Shown one piece after another: positions 50,842 to 60,232 of a DNA stretch of 64,000 nt (positions are counted from its first letter, which is position 1; the number at the start of each line of letters is the position of its first letter). Where the stretch lies: contig JBLNCI010000026.1 of assembly GCA_050260515.1 (NCBI GenBank), forward strand, positions 1 through 64,000, given 5' to 3'. The notes under the pieces are model-generated. The model made no database searches. It saw nothing but the letters and a program-made list of their open reading frames with translations, and had not been told where the DNA came from. The stretch is from DATJIG01 sp050260515 (GTDB lineage: Bacteria > Pseudomonadota > Alphaproteobacteria > SMXQ01). The position numbers and the translations under genes were made by a program.

Positions 50842-51894
50842 ATGAAGACCATCGACGCCGATGGCCACGTCATCGAGACGCCGCGCACATGGACATACCT
50901 GCGCGAGCACGAGCGGGGATTCTGCCCGCAGATCTACGTGCGCGACCGCAGCGACGGCGCCGGCGACGCCGTGCGCCAGCAGGAGGACTACTGGGTCGTC
51001 GGCGGCAAGCTGGTGACCAAGAACAACGTCGGCAAGGATGTGCCGGCCGAGGCGCGCGACATGGAGGACATCCGCCGCCGTCTCGCCCACATGGACGAGA
51101 TCGGCATCGACGTCCAGGTGCTGTTCCCGACCATCTTCCTCCGCCCGGTCACCGACCAGCCCGATGTCGAGTTCGCGCTGGCGCGCGCCTACAACCGGTG
51201 GCTCGCCGACATCTGGAAGCAATCCGACAACCGCCTGCGCTGGGCGGCGGTGCCGCCGCTGCTGTCTCTGATCGATCCGGGCAAGGTGCGTGCCGAACTC
51301 GAATTCTGCAAGGCGAACGGCGCCTGCGCGATCTTCATGCGCGGCCTCGAGTGCGAGCGGCTGATCAACGACCGCTACTTCTTCCCGCTCTACGACATCG
51401 CGCAGGAGCTCGATCTCGCGGTGACGCTGCACGCGGGCGTCGGCAGCAAGACCTACCACGACGGGCTGCCGCGCACCGCCGCGCTGATGATCTTCAAGTT
51501 CCCGGTGCTCGGCGCCTTCAACGCGCTGCTCGAGGACGAGCTGCCGAAGCGGTTCCCTGGCGTGCGCTGGGGCTTCGTCGAGGCGAGCGCGCAATGGGTG
51601 CCTTATCTGCTCGGCGAGGCGCGCCTCCGGCTGGCGCGCCGCGGTAAGCGCGGCGACAACGATCTGCTCGGCCCCAGCAACTTCTACATCACCACGCAGC
51701 GCACCGACGACCTCAAGTGGCTGCTCGGTGAGATCGGCGACGACAATCTCATCATCGGCACCGACTACGGCCACCGCGACTCGGCGACGGAGGTCGAGGC
51801 CCTGAAGCGCCTTGCCGAGGACGGCAGCTATCCCAAGGAGTCGGTCCGCAAGATCCTGCAGGACAATCCGGGAAGGCTGTTCGCGATCAGTTGA
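50842..51894 (+). CDS. Amidohydrolase-family (ACMSD-like) metal-dependent hydrolase/decarboxylase
   Basis: 350 residues. DADGHVIE metal motif at residues 4-11, LHAGVGS in the middle, and GTDYGHRDS near the end. Shares long segments with the protein at 8233 (YNRWLADIWKQ, RGLECER, RWGFVEASAQW), so the two are paralogues likely acting on related compounds. ATG after GGGGAGAG. Its 3' end overlaps the convergent FkbM gene by 8 bp. Reaction unknown within decarboxylase/hydrolase options. Confidence 0.88.
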   Translation: MKTIDADGHVIETPRTWTYLREHERGFCPQIYVRDRSDGAGDAVRQQEDYWVVGGKLVTKNNVGKDVPAEARDMEDIRRRLAHMDEIGIDVQVLFPTIFLRPVTDQPDVEFALARAYNRWLADIWKQSDNRLRWAAVPPLLSLIDPGKVRAELEFCKANGACAIFMRGLECERLINDRYFFPLYDIAQELDLAVTLHAGVGSKTYHDGLPRTAALMIFKFPVLGAFNALLEDELPKRFPGVRWGFVEASAQWVPYLLGEARLRLARRGKRGDNDLLGPSNFYITTQRTDDLKWLLGEIGDDNLIIGTDYGHRDSATEVEALKRLAEDGSYPKESVRKILQDNPGRLFAIS

Positions 51895-52711
51895 GCGGCG
51901 GCGCGTTCGCCGTCGTGTCCGGCGGAGCCAGCGCGGCGTACACGTCCCCGGAGTTCACGTCGTCGGGCAGGCCCGCGATCCAGCGGGCGATGTCGTCCGC
52001 CGGGCACCACGCATCGAAGACGAAGCGCTGGGACTCGCCGATCGCGGCGTTGAAGCGGTACCGCCCGAGGGCAACGCACCGGTCGAGGGCGCGGCGCGCG
52101 ACGTCGCGCTGGAGCGTGGTGAATTCGAACGACAGCGCGCGCACCGCGACGCCGAGCCCGGCCAGCACCTCGGCCTCGAATCCTTCGACGTCGATCTTGA
52201 TGAACGCCGGCTCGCCGTAGATTGCGATCAACCCATCGAGCGTGGTCAGCGGCACCGTTATGCGGCGCGTCCAGCGTTCGTCCATCCAGCGGGGCGAACG
52301 CCGCGCAGCGGCGACGAAGCCCCCGGAGCAGGTGGCGACCGTCGGGTTGTCGAGGTTCACGTTGAGCGCCAGTTCGCCCGTGGCCGAGCCCACCGCGGCG
52401 TGTACGACGGCGACGTGACGGCCGTATCTCCAGCGCAACAGCCGAGCGAGGGCCGGTTGCGGCTCGACGGCGACCACGCGGCAGCCGAGGGCCAGGAAGC
52501 ACGCTGTGCGGTCCCCGACATGGGCGCCGACGTCGAAGGCAAGGTCGCCGCGCTGGAGGAAGCGGGCGTACAGCCGGGACATGGCGGAGCGACGGTCACG
52601 GTCGCCGTAGTAGGTCTTGAGCGACCGCGCGATGCCGAGCGTCAGGCGCGCGCGGTCGATCAGCCCCAGCGCGAGGCGCCGCGACGGCACGGGATGCGGG
52701 GAGGGACCCAT
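51887..52711 (-). CDS. FkbM-family SAM-dependent methyltransferase
   Basis: 274 residues. SAM-binding motif LAFDVGAHVGDRTACFLALG near residue 55, VVAVEPQPALARLL, and the FkbM signature TLDGLIAIYGEPAFIKIDVEGFEAEVL. Such enzymes O-methylate sugars or polyketide products. It follows a DUF72 gene by 2 bp on the same strand. Substrate unknown; a surface glycan is a reasonable guess given other envelope genes in the window. Confidence 0.92.
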   Translation of the reverse strand: MGPSPHPVPSRRLALGLIDRARLTLGIARSLKTYYGDRDRRSAMSRLYARFLQRGDLAFDVGAHVGDRTACFLALGCRVVAVEPQPALARLLRWRYGRHVAVVHAAVGSATGELALNVNLDNPTVATCSGGFVAAARRSPRWMDERWTRRITVPLTTLDGLIAIYGEPAFIKIDVEGFEAEVLAGLGVAVRALSFEFTTLQRDVARRALDRCVALGRYRFNAAIGESQRFVFDAWCPADDIARWIAGLPDDVNSGDVYAALAPPDTTANAPPLN

Positions 52712-52713
52712 CG

Positions 52714-53934
52714 CTAGGCGGCGCGGCTCGGTCGCGACCGGGAAGGCCGGGTCTTGCCGCCCTTTCGACGTGATGCTGCGCGCGGCCCCGCAGCGACCTT
52801 GCCGGGGCGCTCGCCACGCGCTTTGGCGCGCGGCTTGATGCCCGGAGGCGTATCGCGCGCGCCGTCGGCGGCGGGTTGCTTCTCGTGGCGCGCGCGCACG
52901 CGCGGGCCGTAGGTCGGCGGTGCTTCCGTCGCACGCTCGTCCATCGCGTTCTGAGCGACGGGACCGACCGCCTCGACGGAGCCGAGCTTGCGGCCGGTCA
53001 CGGCCTCCAGCTTTACGATCAGGCTGTGGGCATCGCGCGGCGCGCGCACCTTCACGTCGTTGTCGAAGTACACGAAGACGTCCCGGCTCGCCGCCTTCGC
53101 CGCCGGCTCAGGGCTGGCGCGGTCGCCGTCGGGCGCGTCGCGGCCGCGCGACCAGCAGTCGATGCGTGCCGCCCATTGCTCGAGCGCCGGGTCGTCGTAG
53201 CCGCTGGTGTAGAGCACCTCGGAGCCGTGCAGGCGGCAGTAGACGAAATCGGACGTCACATCCATCAGGCGCGGCCACGCCACCGTGTCGGCGCACACCA
53301 GCGCGATGCCGTGCTTGCGCAGCAGGGCGATGAACGCCGGGTCGCGGAAGCTCTCGTTGCGAATTTCCATCGCGTGGCGCAGCGGGCGGTTGTCGGCCGC
53401 GCGGACGATCGGCCGGCTGTGCGGCCGGTCGGCGTGGCGGCGCGCGAGTGCGGCGGCGGTCGCCGCGTCCTTCGGCAGCAGCGTGAAGAACGCGTCGAGG
53501 CGCGCGGGGTCGAACTTGAAGTTCGGCGGGAACTGCCACAGGAACGGCCCGAGCTTGTGCCGCAGCCCGAGCACGCCGCTCGCATAGAAGTTGGCGAGCG
53601 GCGCCTCGACGTCCTTCAGGCGCTTGATGTGGGTGATGTAGCGCGGACCCTTCACCGCGAAGACGAAATCGTCCGGCGTCTCCGCCGACCAGTGGGCGAA
53701 ATACGCTGGGCGCTGCAGGCTGTAGAACGTGCCGTTGATCTCGATGGTCGGAAGCTGGCGGCTGGCGAAGTGCAGCTCCTTCTTCTGGGCGAGGTCCTCG
53801 GGATAGAAGACGCCACGCCACGGCTTGTAGCGCCAGCCAGAGATTCCGACCTTGATCGCGCCGCCGACCTCGGACGACCGGGATCGGGCGTTGCCCGTGC
53901 GCTCCGCCGTATCGGCCGACGCGGTTTGCGCCAT
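52714..53934 (-). CDS. DUF72 (YecE-like) TIM-barrel protein with basic C-terminal tail
   Basis: 406 residues. Residues about 25-330 are a DUF72 domain: VGISGWRYKPWRGVFYPE, EINGTFYSLQRPAYFAHW, VFAVKGPRYITHIKRLKD and EIRNESFRDPAF. Residues about 335-406 are an extra Arg/Lys/Pro tail (GKVAAGPRAASRRKGGKTRP), probably disordered. Family members resemble xylose-isomerase-like barrels but have no assigned reaction. Precedes the FkbM gene by 2 bp. Confidence 0.9.
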   Translation of the reverse strand: MAQTASADTAERTGNARSRSSEVGGAIKVGISGWRYKPWRGVFYPEDLAQKKELHFASRQLPTIEINGTFYSLQRPAYFAHWSAETPDDFVFAVKGPRYITHIKRLKDVEAPLANFYASGVLGLRHKLGPFLWQFPPNFKFDPARLDAFFTLLPKDAATAAALARRHADRPHSRPIVRAADNRPLRHAMEIRNESFRDPAFIALLRKHGIALVCADTVAWPRLMDVTSDFVYCRLHGSEVLYTSGYDDPALEQWAARIDCWSRGRDAPDGDRASPEPAAKAASRDVFVYFDNDVKVRAPRDAHSLIVKLEAVTGRKLGSVEAVGPVAQNAMDERATEAPPTYGPRVRARHEKQPAADGARDTPPGIKPRAKARGERPGKVAAGPRAASRRKGGKTRPSRSRPSRAA

Positions 53935-53948
53935 CGCGCGCGGCAGCG

Positions 53949-54131
53949 CTAGACGATCCAGCCGAAGCAGATCGCCGCGGCGGTGGCGAGGAGCAGGGTG
54001 CCGAGGACGCTCGCGATGTACGCGTAGGGATGACGGCGTTGCGGCAGCGCCGAGATCTCGTGGCGCTGGCGCCCGGGATACTCGCGCCGCGGCGGTTCGC
54101 CGCCGAACATGTTGTCGGGATCCCTCGGCAT
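53949..54131 (-). CDS. Small single-pass membrane protein
   Basis: 60 residues. Proline- and arginine-rich N-terminus followed by one hydrophobic segment (IASVLGTLLLATAAAICFGW). Ribosome site GAGGAGCAGG directly before the ATG. Sits 14 bp upstream of the DUF72 gene and 29 bp downstream of the DJ-1/PfpI gene, so it is likely co-transcribed with both. No family recognised. Confidence 0.6.
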   Translation of the reverse strand: MPRDPDNMFGGEPPRREYPGRQRHEISALPQRRHPYAYIASVLGTLLLATAAAICFGWIV

Positions 54132-54160
54132 GGACCTGCTCCTCGTCTACGGTTACGGGA

Positions 54161-54730
54161 CTATGCGGCCAGCGAACGACGCTTGTGGCCGCCCTTCTCG
54201 AGCTCCTGGACGATACCCTTCACGAACGCGTCGAGGTCGCCGGGGTTGCGGCTGGTCACGATACCGTCCGAGACGACGCACTCCCGGTCGACCCACTGCG
54301 CGCCTGCGTTCTTCACGTCGGTCTTGATCGAGTGGTAGGAGGTCGCCTCGCGTCCCTTGAGGGCATCGGCCTCCACCAGCAGCCAGGGGCCATGGCAGAC
54401 TGCGGCGACCACCTTGTCCCCGTCGGCAACGAAGGCGCGGACGATCCTCATGGCGTCGGGATGGACGCGCAGCAGGTCAGGGTTGATCTGCCCGCCCGGG
54501 ATCACCAGCGCGTCGTAGCGCGACGGATCGGCGTCCGCGATTTTCATATCGGCCTCGATCGTGTCGCCCCAATCCTTCATGTTCCAGCCGCGGATCTTGC
54601 CGCCGTCGGGCGACGCGACATCGACGTGGGCGCCGGCCTGACGCAGCAGGTCGCGCGGCTTCGTCAACTCGGCCTGCTCGACGCCGTTCGTGGCGATGAT
54701 GAGAATGCGAGATTCGCGGATGTTCGGCAT
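54161..54730 (-). CDS. DJ-1/PfpI family protein (protease/glyoxalase-like)
   Basis: 189 residues. The nucleophile elbow cysteine lies in VAAVCHGPWLL, and DALVIPGGQINPDLLR supplies the glutamate/oxyanion region. VDRECVVSDGIVTSRNPGDLDAF closes the domain. Members are stress-related deglycases, glyoxalases or peptidases. ATG at 54730 behind GAGGAGGCG. First of four same-strand genes. Confidence 0.92.
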   Translation of the reverse strand: MPNIRESRILIIATNGVEQAELTKPRDLLRQAGAHVDVASPDGGKIRGWNMKDWGDTIEADMKIADADPSRYDALVIPGGQINPDLLRVHPDAMRIVRAFVADGDKVVAAVCHGPWLLVEADALKGREATSYHSIKTDVKNAGAQWVDRECVVSDGIVTSRNPGDLDAFVKGIVQELEKGGHKRRSLAA

Positions 54731-54993
54731 GTGCGCCTCCTCAAAAAACGTGAGCAAAAAGGGAACGAAGCCGACTCAACGCGGCCTTCGCAGGCCGGTT
54801 CCTGGGGGGCGCGTTGCCAAAATGCGGCGTTCCGGTGCTCAAACCGTGTGCTCAGTCCCGACGGAAGGGCTCGACCTGCGGCGGTCCGTTAACCGCTCGC
54901 TAACGTTCGGCGGCCGCGGGGCCCCGCCGTCCTAAGACATTGTTAGGCACCGCGCAGCGACAATGGCCGGTCCGTACCGGGGAATGAGTCGCT

Positions 54994-56118
54994 ATGGCCG
55001 CGAACCAATATCTGAAGCCGATGCTCGACGCGGGGTCTCCCCGCGTCTTCAACTGCAACGAGATGACGCAGAAGATCCTTGCCAAGGATCCCGAGGCGCC
55101 GCGCTTCTTCCGCAACAAGCAGCTCAACACCGCCGTTCTGATCAAGGACACGGTCCCGCTCGGGCAGCGGGAGAAGTCCGGGCCCGCGGTCGGCACCAAG
55201 CTCTATTTTCCGTTCAACGAGGCCAACATCTACGAAGGCGGCCGCACCATCTTCCTGCACGAGAAATCGCTGACCAGGGCGATCATGGAGCGGTACGGCG
55301 AGGGCGCCCTGCCGCAGGAACTGCTCGCGGAGGACCTGCACATCCTGTCGATCCTCGATCACCTGCCGTCGCTCGATCCGTTCCTGCTCAAGGACGCGTT
55401 CATGCGCGCCGAGGTCAAGATGAACGAGTCCTACTTCGAGGTGACTGCCGAGGCGTGGGCGGAGATCGAGGCGTACATGCTGCAGCGCTTCGAGCCGGTG
55501 GTGAAGGCGGCCTTCCCCGACGCCATGTCGTCGGATGACAAGGCGCGTCAGCTCATGGACAAGATCTGGGAGGCACGCGACCTCGAGGCGCTGATGCCGC
55601 TCATCGTCGCGTTCCGTCTGCCGCAGCACGAAGCGCTCGACCTGTTCTCGTCGTGGCGCGGCATCGTCTACTACTCGTACCAATACGGCCGCGTCCAGCT
55701 CCAGCTCGTCGAGCTGATGAAGTGGCTGGTGGCCAACGACGTGCCGATCACCGGCCGCCCGGTCCACGAGACCAAGGAAATGACGGCGATGCTCCGCAAC
55801 GTCCGCGACCAGCTCCGGGCCGAGTGGAAGATCGTCGAGGGCATCATCCGCAAGTACGAGGACGGCTACGACAAGATGTTCCGCCACAAGACCAGCTCGG
55901 CGGAGTTCCTCGCTTTCCTCAAGGGCTCCAACAAGATCTACTGGGAACTCGGCAACGCGCTCGGCAAGGTGAGCTACGGCATCTACTGCTGGGACGTGCT
56001 GACCGCGCGCTTCGCTCCGCTGCGCAAGCTGCCGTGGGCGCAGCAGCAGGAGGTCATGCGCCTGCTGAACGCGATCTACCAGCCCGACCCGATGGCGGCG
56101 ACCGCCGTCAACTGGTAG
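54994..56118 (+). CDS. Hypothetical cytoplasmic protein of 374 residues
   Basis: 374 residues, mostly helical, no signal peptide or membrane segment. Notable segments: NEMTQKILAKDPEAPRFFRN, VGTKLYFPFNEANIYEGGRT, and a helical C-terminal half with DVPITGRPVHETKEMTAML. No catalytic motif or family recognised. It stands alone, flanked by a 236-bp upstream gap holding nothing I can name. Coding bias and length support it as a real gene. Confidence 0.72.
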   Translation: MAANQYLKPMLDAGSPRVFNCNEMTQKILAKDPEAPRFFRNKQLNTAVLIKDTVPLGQREKSGPAVGTKLYFPFNEANIYEGGRTIFLHEKSLTRAIMERYGEGALPQELLAEDLHILSILDHLPSLDPFLLKDAFMRAEVKMNESYFEVTAEAWAEIEAYMLQRFEPVVKAAFPDAMSSDDKARQLMDKIWEARDLEALMPLIVAFRLPQHEALDLFSSWRGIVYYSYQYGRVQLQLVELMKWLVANDVPITGRPVHETKEMTAMLRNVRDQLRAEWKIVEGIIRKYEDGYDKMFRHKTSSAEFLAFLKGSNKIYWELGNALGKVSYGIYCWDVLTARFAPLRKLPWAQQQEVMRLLNAIYQPDPMAATAVNW

Positions 56119-56130
56119 GCAAGGGCTCGG

Positions 56131-56685
56131 TCAACCGGTCATCCGCGACCGCCGGCGCGATTGCGACGGGTCGCTCGACAGCGCCGGCATACGCCGCAGC
56201 GCGAGCAGTTCCCACGCCGACAGGATCACCACCAGCGCGCCCACGATCCAGTGGTTCCACGAGGCGCGCGGCGTGTCGGTGAAGCCCAGCACCCACGGCG
56301 ACAGAAACACCCACGCGCCCGCGACGAGGATCGCCCACTCGTTGGGAGCGTCCATCCGATAGACCGCGGCCAGCGCGATTGCGCCGAGCACGACGCCGAC
56401 GATGATGGCGTTGGCCGACATTCCCTGACCGACTTCGTCGGGGAAGGCCACCGGGGCGAAGGACAGCCATATCGCGAGCAGCATCACGACGATGTCCTGC
56501 CAGCGTCCCCACCGGCCGGTGGCGCGTACTTCGGGCGTCGGCTGGACGGTCTCCGACGCGAGGCCGAGCGAGCCGTCGCGCTTGCGACGCGCGACGGTCG
56601 CGAACGCGATCGCGACGCCGAGCGCGACCACGAAGAGGACGTCGATCACCGCCCACCACAAGCCGCTCGGTTCCTGTCCCATCAT
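56131..56685 (-). CDS. SPW-repeat membrane protein
   Basis: 184 residues, about six hydrophobic segments. A C-terminal SPW unit is clear: WAILVAGAWVFLSPWVLGF followed by WNHWIVGALVVILSAWELL; an earlier unit is RWQDIVVMLLAIWLSFAPVA. The ATG at 56685 follows GGAG; the longer upstream frame is not supported. Function of this family is unknown. Convergent with the 374-residue gene, 12 bp apart. Confidence 0.85.
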   Translation of the reverse strand: MMGQEPSGLWWAVIDVLFVVALGVAIAFATVARRKRDGSLGLASETVQPTPEVRATGRWGRWQDIVVMLLAIWLSFAPVAFPDEVGQGMSANAIIVGVVLGAIALAAVYRMDAPNEWAILVAGAWVFLSPWVLGFTDTPRASWNHWIVGALVVILSAWELLALRRMPALSSDPSQSRRRSRMTG

Positions 56686-56941
56686 CGCTGATCTCCATCG
56701 ACTGCGTTCAGCCCACAGCGGATCAACGGTGTGCCGCCGCGAGATGTTCCGAAGCGCCGAAACGGAGCCGGGCCGGCCATCGCAGGGTGTGGAGATCAGG
56801 TCGACGAGGGGCGTGCCGGCGCGACGGGGGAGCGAGACCGGCGGCGTTGCCGAGCGCCAGTTCCGGGACGGATGCGCCGGCGCGTGTGCTGAGGCTTGCA
56901 CCGGGAAAACCGCTCACCCGGCAGCGGAGTGTTCCGCTTGT

Positions 56942-58207
56942 TCAGGCGGCGTACGCCGGAGCGAGGTCGGCGCGCTCGAGGCGGCGCAGCTCGGGATACC
57001 GCCACGCCCACACCGCGACGATCACGAGGACGGCGGCGCCGCCGAAGACGACGGAACCGATTGCGCCGAACCACGCGGCGGTGATTCCCGACTCGAACTG
57101 GCCGAGCTGGTTGCCCAGGGTCGTCGACAGCGTGCTGACGGCGGAGACGCGACCGAGGACATCGTTGGGGGTCGTCGCTTGCATCAGCGTCTTTCGGTTG
57201 ACGGCGCTGATCGTGTCGGCGGCACCGAACACGAACAGCAGCGCGACCGAGAGCACGGCGATGTCGGAGAAGGCGAACAGGATGCTCGATAGGCCATACA
57301 GCGCCACGCCACCGAGGATCACCCAGCCGCAGCCGCGGGTGACCGGCGTCCGGGCAAGGACCACGGCCATCATCAGCGCGCCGACGGCGGGCGCGCTGCG
57401 CAGGATGCCGAGCCCCCACGGTCCGATGTCGAGAACGTCGGCGGCGAAGATCGGCAGCAGGGCGGTGAGGCCCGCGAACAGCGTCGCCAGCGTGTCCAGC
57501 GTGATGACGCTCAGCAGCAGCGAATTGGACCAGATGAAGGACACCCCTGCGCTCATCGTCCGCCACGTCATGCGCGAGCGCGAGGCGGTTGGGCGCGGCG
57601 CCGGCGGCAGCAGGAAGCTCGCCGTCGCGGCGGTGGCGATCAGGGCGAGGCAGCAGACGTAGTCCGTCGCCACTCCGAAGGCGTAGATGAAGCCGCCGAT
57701 CGAGGGGCCGAGCAGGGTCGCCATGCGCGCCGAAGACGCGTAGGCCGCGACAGCGCGGCTCAGGAGAGCCGGCGGAACGAGCGAGGGCAGCAGCGACTGC
57801 AGTGACGGGTTCTCGAAGATCCGCGCGACGGAGTTGACGAACAGCAGAACGTAGAAGAGCGCGATGGTCGGCTTCTCCTGCAGACTCAGCAGCAGAAGCC
57901 CGAGCACGACGGCGGTTTCGACGACATAGCACCAGCGCAGGACGACGCGACGGTCGAAGCGGTCGGCGACCTCGCCGGAGACCAGGACCAGCATCAGCGA
58001 CGGCATCAGTTGCACGAGGCCGATCAGGCCGAGCGCCATGGCGCTGTTGGTAAGGGCGTAGATCTGCCACCCGACCACGACGGCCAGCATCTGGTTCGAC
58101 ATCATCGACGCCAGACGCGTGGTGAACATCAGCCGGAACGCGGGAACGCCGAAGATGCCGGTCTGGACGGGCGCAGGCGGCGCAGGATCTTGCGGCGGAT
58201 GCCTCAT
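56942..58207 (-). CDS. MFS transporter, enterobactin-exporter-like (EntS/MFS_3)
   Basis: 421 residues, about 12 membrane segments. The cytoplasmic loop VADRFDRRVVLRW after segment 2 is motif A, and FGVPAFRLMFTTRLASMMSNQ with VGWQIYALTNSAMALGLIGL is typical of the EntS/MFS_3 exporters. No siderophore or regulator gene is adjacent, so the export substrate is open. A 255-bp gap upstream (58208-58462) contains no recognised gene. Confidence 0.9.
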   Translation of the reverse strand: MRHPPQDPAPPAPVQTGIFGVPAFRLMFTTRLASMMSNQMLAVVVGWQIYALTNSAMALGLIGLVQLMPSLMLVLVSGEVADRFDRRVVLRWCYVVETAVVLGLLLLSLQEKPTIALFYVLLFVNSVARIFENPSLQSLLPSLVPPALLSRAVAAYASSARMATLLGPSIGGFIYAFGVATDYVCCLALIATAATASFLLPPAPRPTASRSRMTWRTMSAGVSFIWSNSLLLSVITLDTLATLFAGLTALLPIFAADVLDIGPWGLGILRSAPAVGALMMAVVLARTPVTRGCGWVILGGVALYGLSSILFAFSDIAVLSVALLFVFGAADTISAVNRKTLMQATTPNDVLGRVSAVSTLSTTLGNQLGQFESGITAAWFGAIGSVVFGGAAVLVIVAVWAWRYPELRRLERADLAPAYAA

Positions 58208-58462
58208 CGGCGCGGGTGGGGTCCTCGGTGGCGCCGCTTCGACGGCGGAGAGTCACGGAATTATGGAGAGCGGTACCGACTCCGTCCATCAAAAACCGAA
58301 ACGCATTAGAGATTCTGGCGGAGCATTCCGCGGCCACCTGCCGGCCGCACGAGCGCCACGACGGCACGGTCACAAGCCGCGCTGGAGGCGAAGCGCTACA
58401 CTGGCACAAAGAGCCGGTAACCGGCAGACACGAGAAATGTTGTCGAAGCCTGGGAGGATCAC

Positions 58463-59458
58463 ATGACGCTCGTTCGCCGCGCGTGCGCATTGCTGTCGGC
58501 TGTCGTCGTTTCAGCTCTGATGGCGGTGCCGACGCCACGCGCCGCCGACCTGACGCCGTTCCGCGTCGGCGAGGCATCGCCCGCCAATACGTTCCTCGCG
58601 ATCTGGATGGCGCAGGACGCAGGCTTCTACGAGGCCAACGGCCTCAAGGTCGAGATCGTGCACATGGTGGGCGGCAGCCAGTCGGGGCCCGCGCTCAAGG
58701 ACGGACGCATCCACCTCATGCACATCGGCCTGTCGTCGGTGGTGCGCGCCAATCTCAACGGTCTCGGCGATCTGCGGACGATCGGTTCCCTCAGCAACCT
58801 GATCCGCAACACGTTCTTCCTCGCGCCCGGCAAGACCGTGAAGGATCTGAAGGGCGGGACGGTGGGCATCAGCAGCACCGGGTCGGAGAGCGACTCGAGC
58901 GCGACGTTGGCGCTGCGCCGCCTCGGCGTCGACCGCAACGACGTGACCGTCAAGGAGGTCGGCACCGACCGGCTGACGCCGCTCCGCGCCGGAACGATCA
59001 CGGCGACGGTGCTCGGGGAACCGCAGCGTACCGAGGCGTTCTCGCTGGGGCTTACCGCCGCGGTCGATCTCTACGGCGAACGAATCCCGTGGCTTTACAG
59101 CGGCCTCACCGTGGACAACGCCTATATGAAGGCGAACCGCGACACGCTGACGCGCTTCATGAAAGCGACGGTCGAGGGCAACTGGCTGGCGGTGTCCGAC
59201 GCCGAGCGCGCGAAGAAGGTGCTCGCGCGCGAGCTCAAGATCAGCGATCCCAAGGTGCTGCAGGCGAGCTACGACAACTTCAAGGCGGAGACACCGCCCA
59301 ACGCCGAGCTCGACGTGCAGGGCGCCAAGAACGTCATCGAGGTCGTCGTGCCGGCCGACAAGAGCCACCGCCTCGAGGACTATGTCGATACCGGCATCAT
59401 GGACGACCTGCGTAAGTCGGGCTTCTTCGATGCGATGAAGGTTAAGTACGCGCCCTAG
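58463..59458 (+). CDS. ABC-type periplasmic binding protein, NMT1/TauA-SsuA type
   Basis: 331 residues; signal peptide ending at TPRAA. The mature part begins FRVGEASPANTFLAIWMAQD and contains AGFYEANGLKVEIVHM, GGSQSGPALKDGRIHLM and LKGGTVGISSTGSESDS, characteristic of NMT1/nitrate-sulfonate-taurine binding proteins. No permease or ATPase gene is nearby, so it is an orphan or uses components elsewhere. A small secreted protein and a mu-crystallin-family gene follow. Confidence 0.88.
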   Translation: MTLVRRACALLSAVVVSALMAVPTPRAADLTPFRVGEASPANTFLAIWMAQDAGFYEANGLKVEIVHMVGGSQSGPALKDGRIHLMHIGLSSVVRANLNGLGDLRTIGSLSNLIRNTFFLAPGKTVKDLKGGTVGISSTGSESDSSATLALRRLGVDRNDVTVKEVGTDRLTPLRAGTITATVLGEPQRTEAFSLGLTAAVDLYGERIPWLYSGLTVDNAYMKANRDTLTRFMKATVEGNWLAVSDAERAKKVLARELKISDPKVLQASYDNFKAETPPNAELDVQGAKNVIEVVVPADKSHRLEDYVDTGIMDDLRKSGFFDAMKVKYAP

Positions 59459-59518
59459 GCCGCGCCGGAGCTTTACTGTAGGCTTCCCGCTCGTAGAGAG
59501 AAAACGTCGGGAGGACAC

Positions 59519-60124
59519 ATGCGCGTACCCAGGATGTTCTTGCTTCCGTTGGCCGTCGCCGCCGCCGCGGCACTGGCGGGCAGCGCGTACGCCCAGCAGG
59601 CCCAGCGCATCCGCGGCGAGGTCGAGAGCGTCGACGGGAACGTCGTGGCCGTGAAGACGCCCGAGGGCAAGACGGTGAAGGTGAGGATGGACGACAACGC
59701 GTCGGTGCTTCACGCGGCCAAGGCCTCGCTCAGCGATATCAAGCCGGGCGCCTTCGTCGGCACCGGCGCGCTGCCCGACGGCGACGCGTGGAAAGCCGCC
59801 GAGGTCCATATCTTCCCGCAGGGCTCCCGCCAGGGCGAGGGCCATCGGACATGGAGCTCGAACCCCGCGGGCACCATGACCAATGCCGAGGTTACCGCCG
59901 CCGCGGTCAGCGCAGCCAACGGCAAGCTGACGCTCACCACCAACGGCCAGAACTACACGATCAACGTACCGCCCGAGGCGCCGATCGTCCGGTTCGAGAA
60001 AGGATCGACGGCGTTGGTGAAGAAAGGCGCGTGGGTCGAGTTCTCCAACTCCGCCGACAAGGACGGAGTTCTGGTCGCGAAAAACATCACCGTCAGCGAC
60101 GACCGCCGCTATCCGGTGCGCTGA
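59519..60124 (+). CDS. Secreted protein of unknown function, DUF5666-like
   Basis: 201 residues; signal peptide ending AGSAYA. Beta-rich repeats of the type RIRGEVESVDGNVVAVKTPEG and KLTLTTNGQNYTINVPPEAP resemble OB-like/DUF5666 domains, suggesting a periplasmic protein of two such units. GGGAGGACAC ribosome site. Sits between an NMT1-type binding protein and a mu-crystallin-family gene; role unknown. Confidence 0.72.
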   Translation: MRVPRMFLLPLAVAAAAALAGSAYAQQAQRIRGEVESVDGNVVAVKTPEGKTVKVRMDDNASVLHAAKASLSDIKPGAFVGTGALPDGDAWKAAEVHIFPQGSRQGEGHRTWSSNPAGTMTNAEVTAAAVSAANGKLTLTTNGQNYTINVPPEAPIVRFEKGSTALVKKGAWVEFSNSADKDGVLVAKNITVSDDRRYPVR

Positions 60125-60232
60125 CCTGCGGGCGCTGCCGGTTATCGGTCGCGACATCCAAGCGGCGAGGGCGCGCCGGCCGGCGTCCTCGCCCGTGATC
60201 CGTCTTCATCGCCACTTTCGAGGGAGTTCCCC

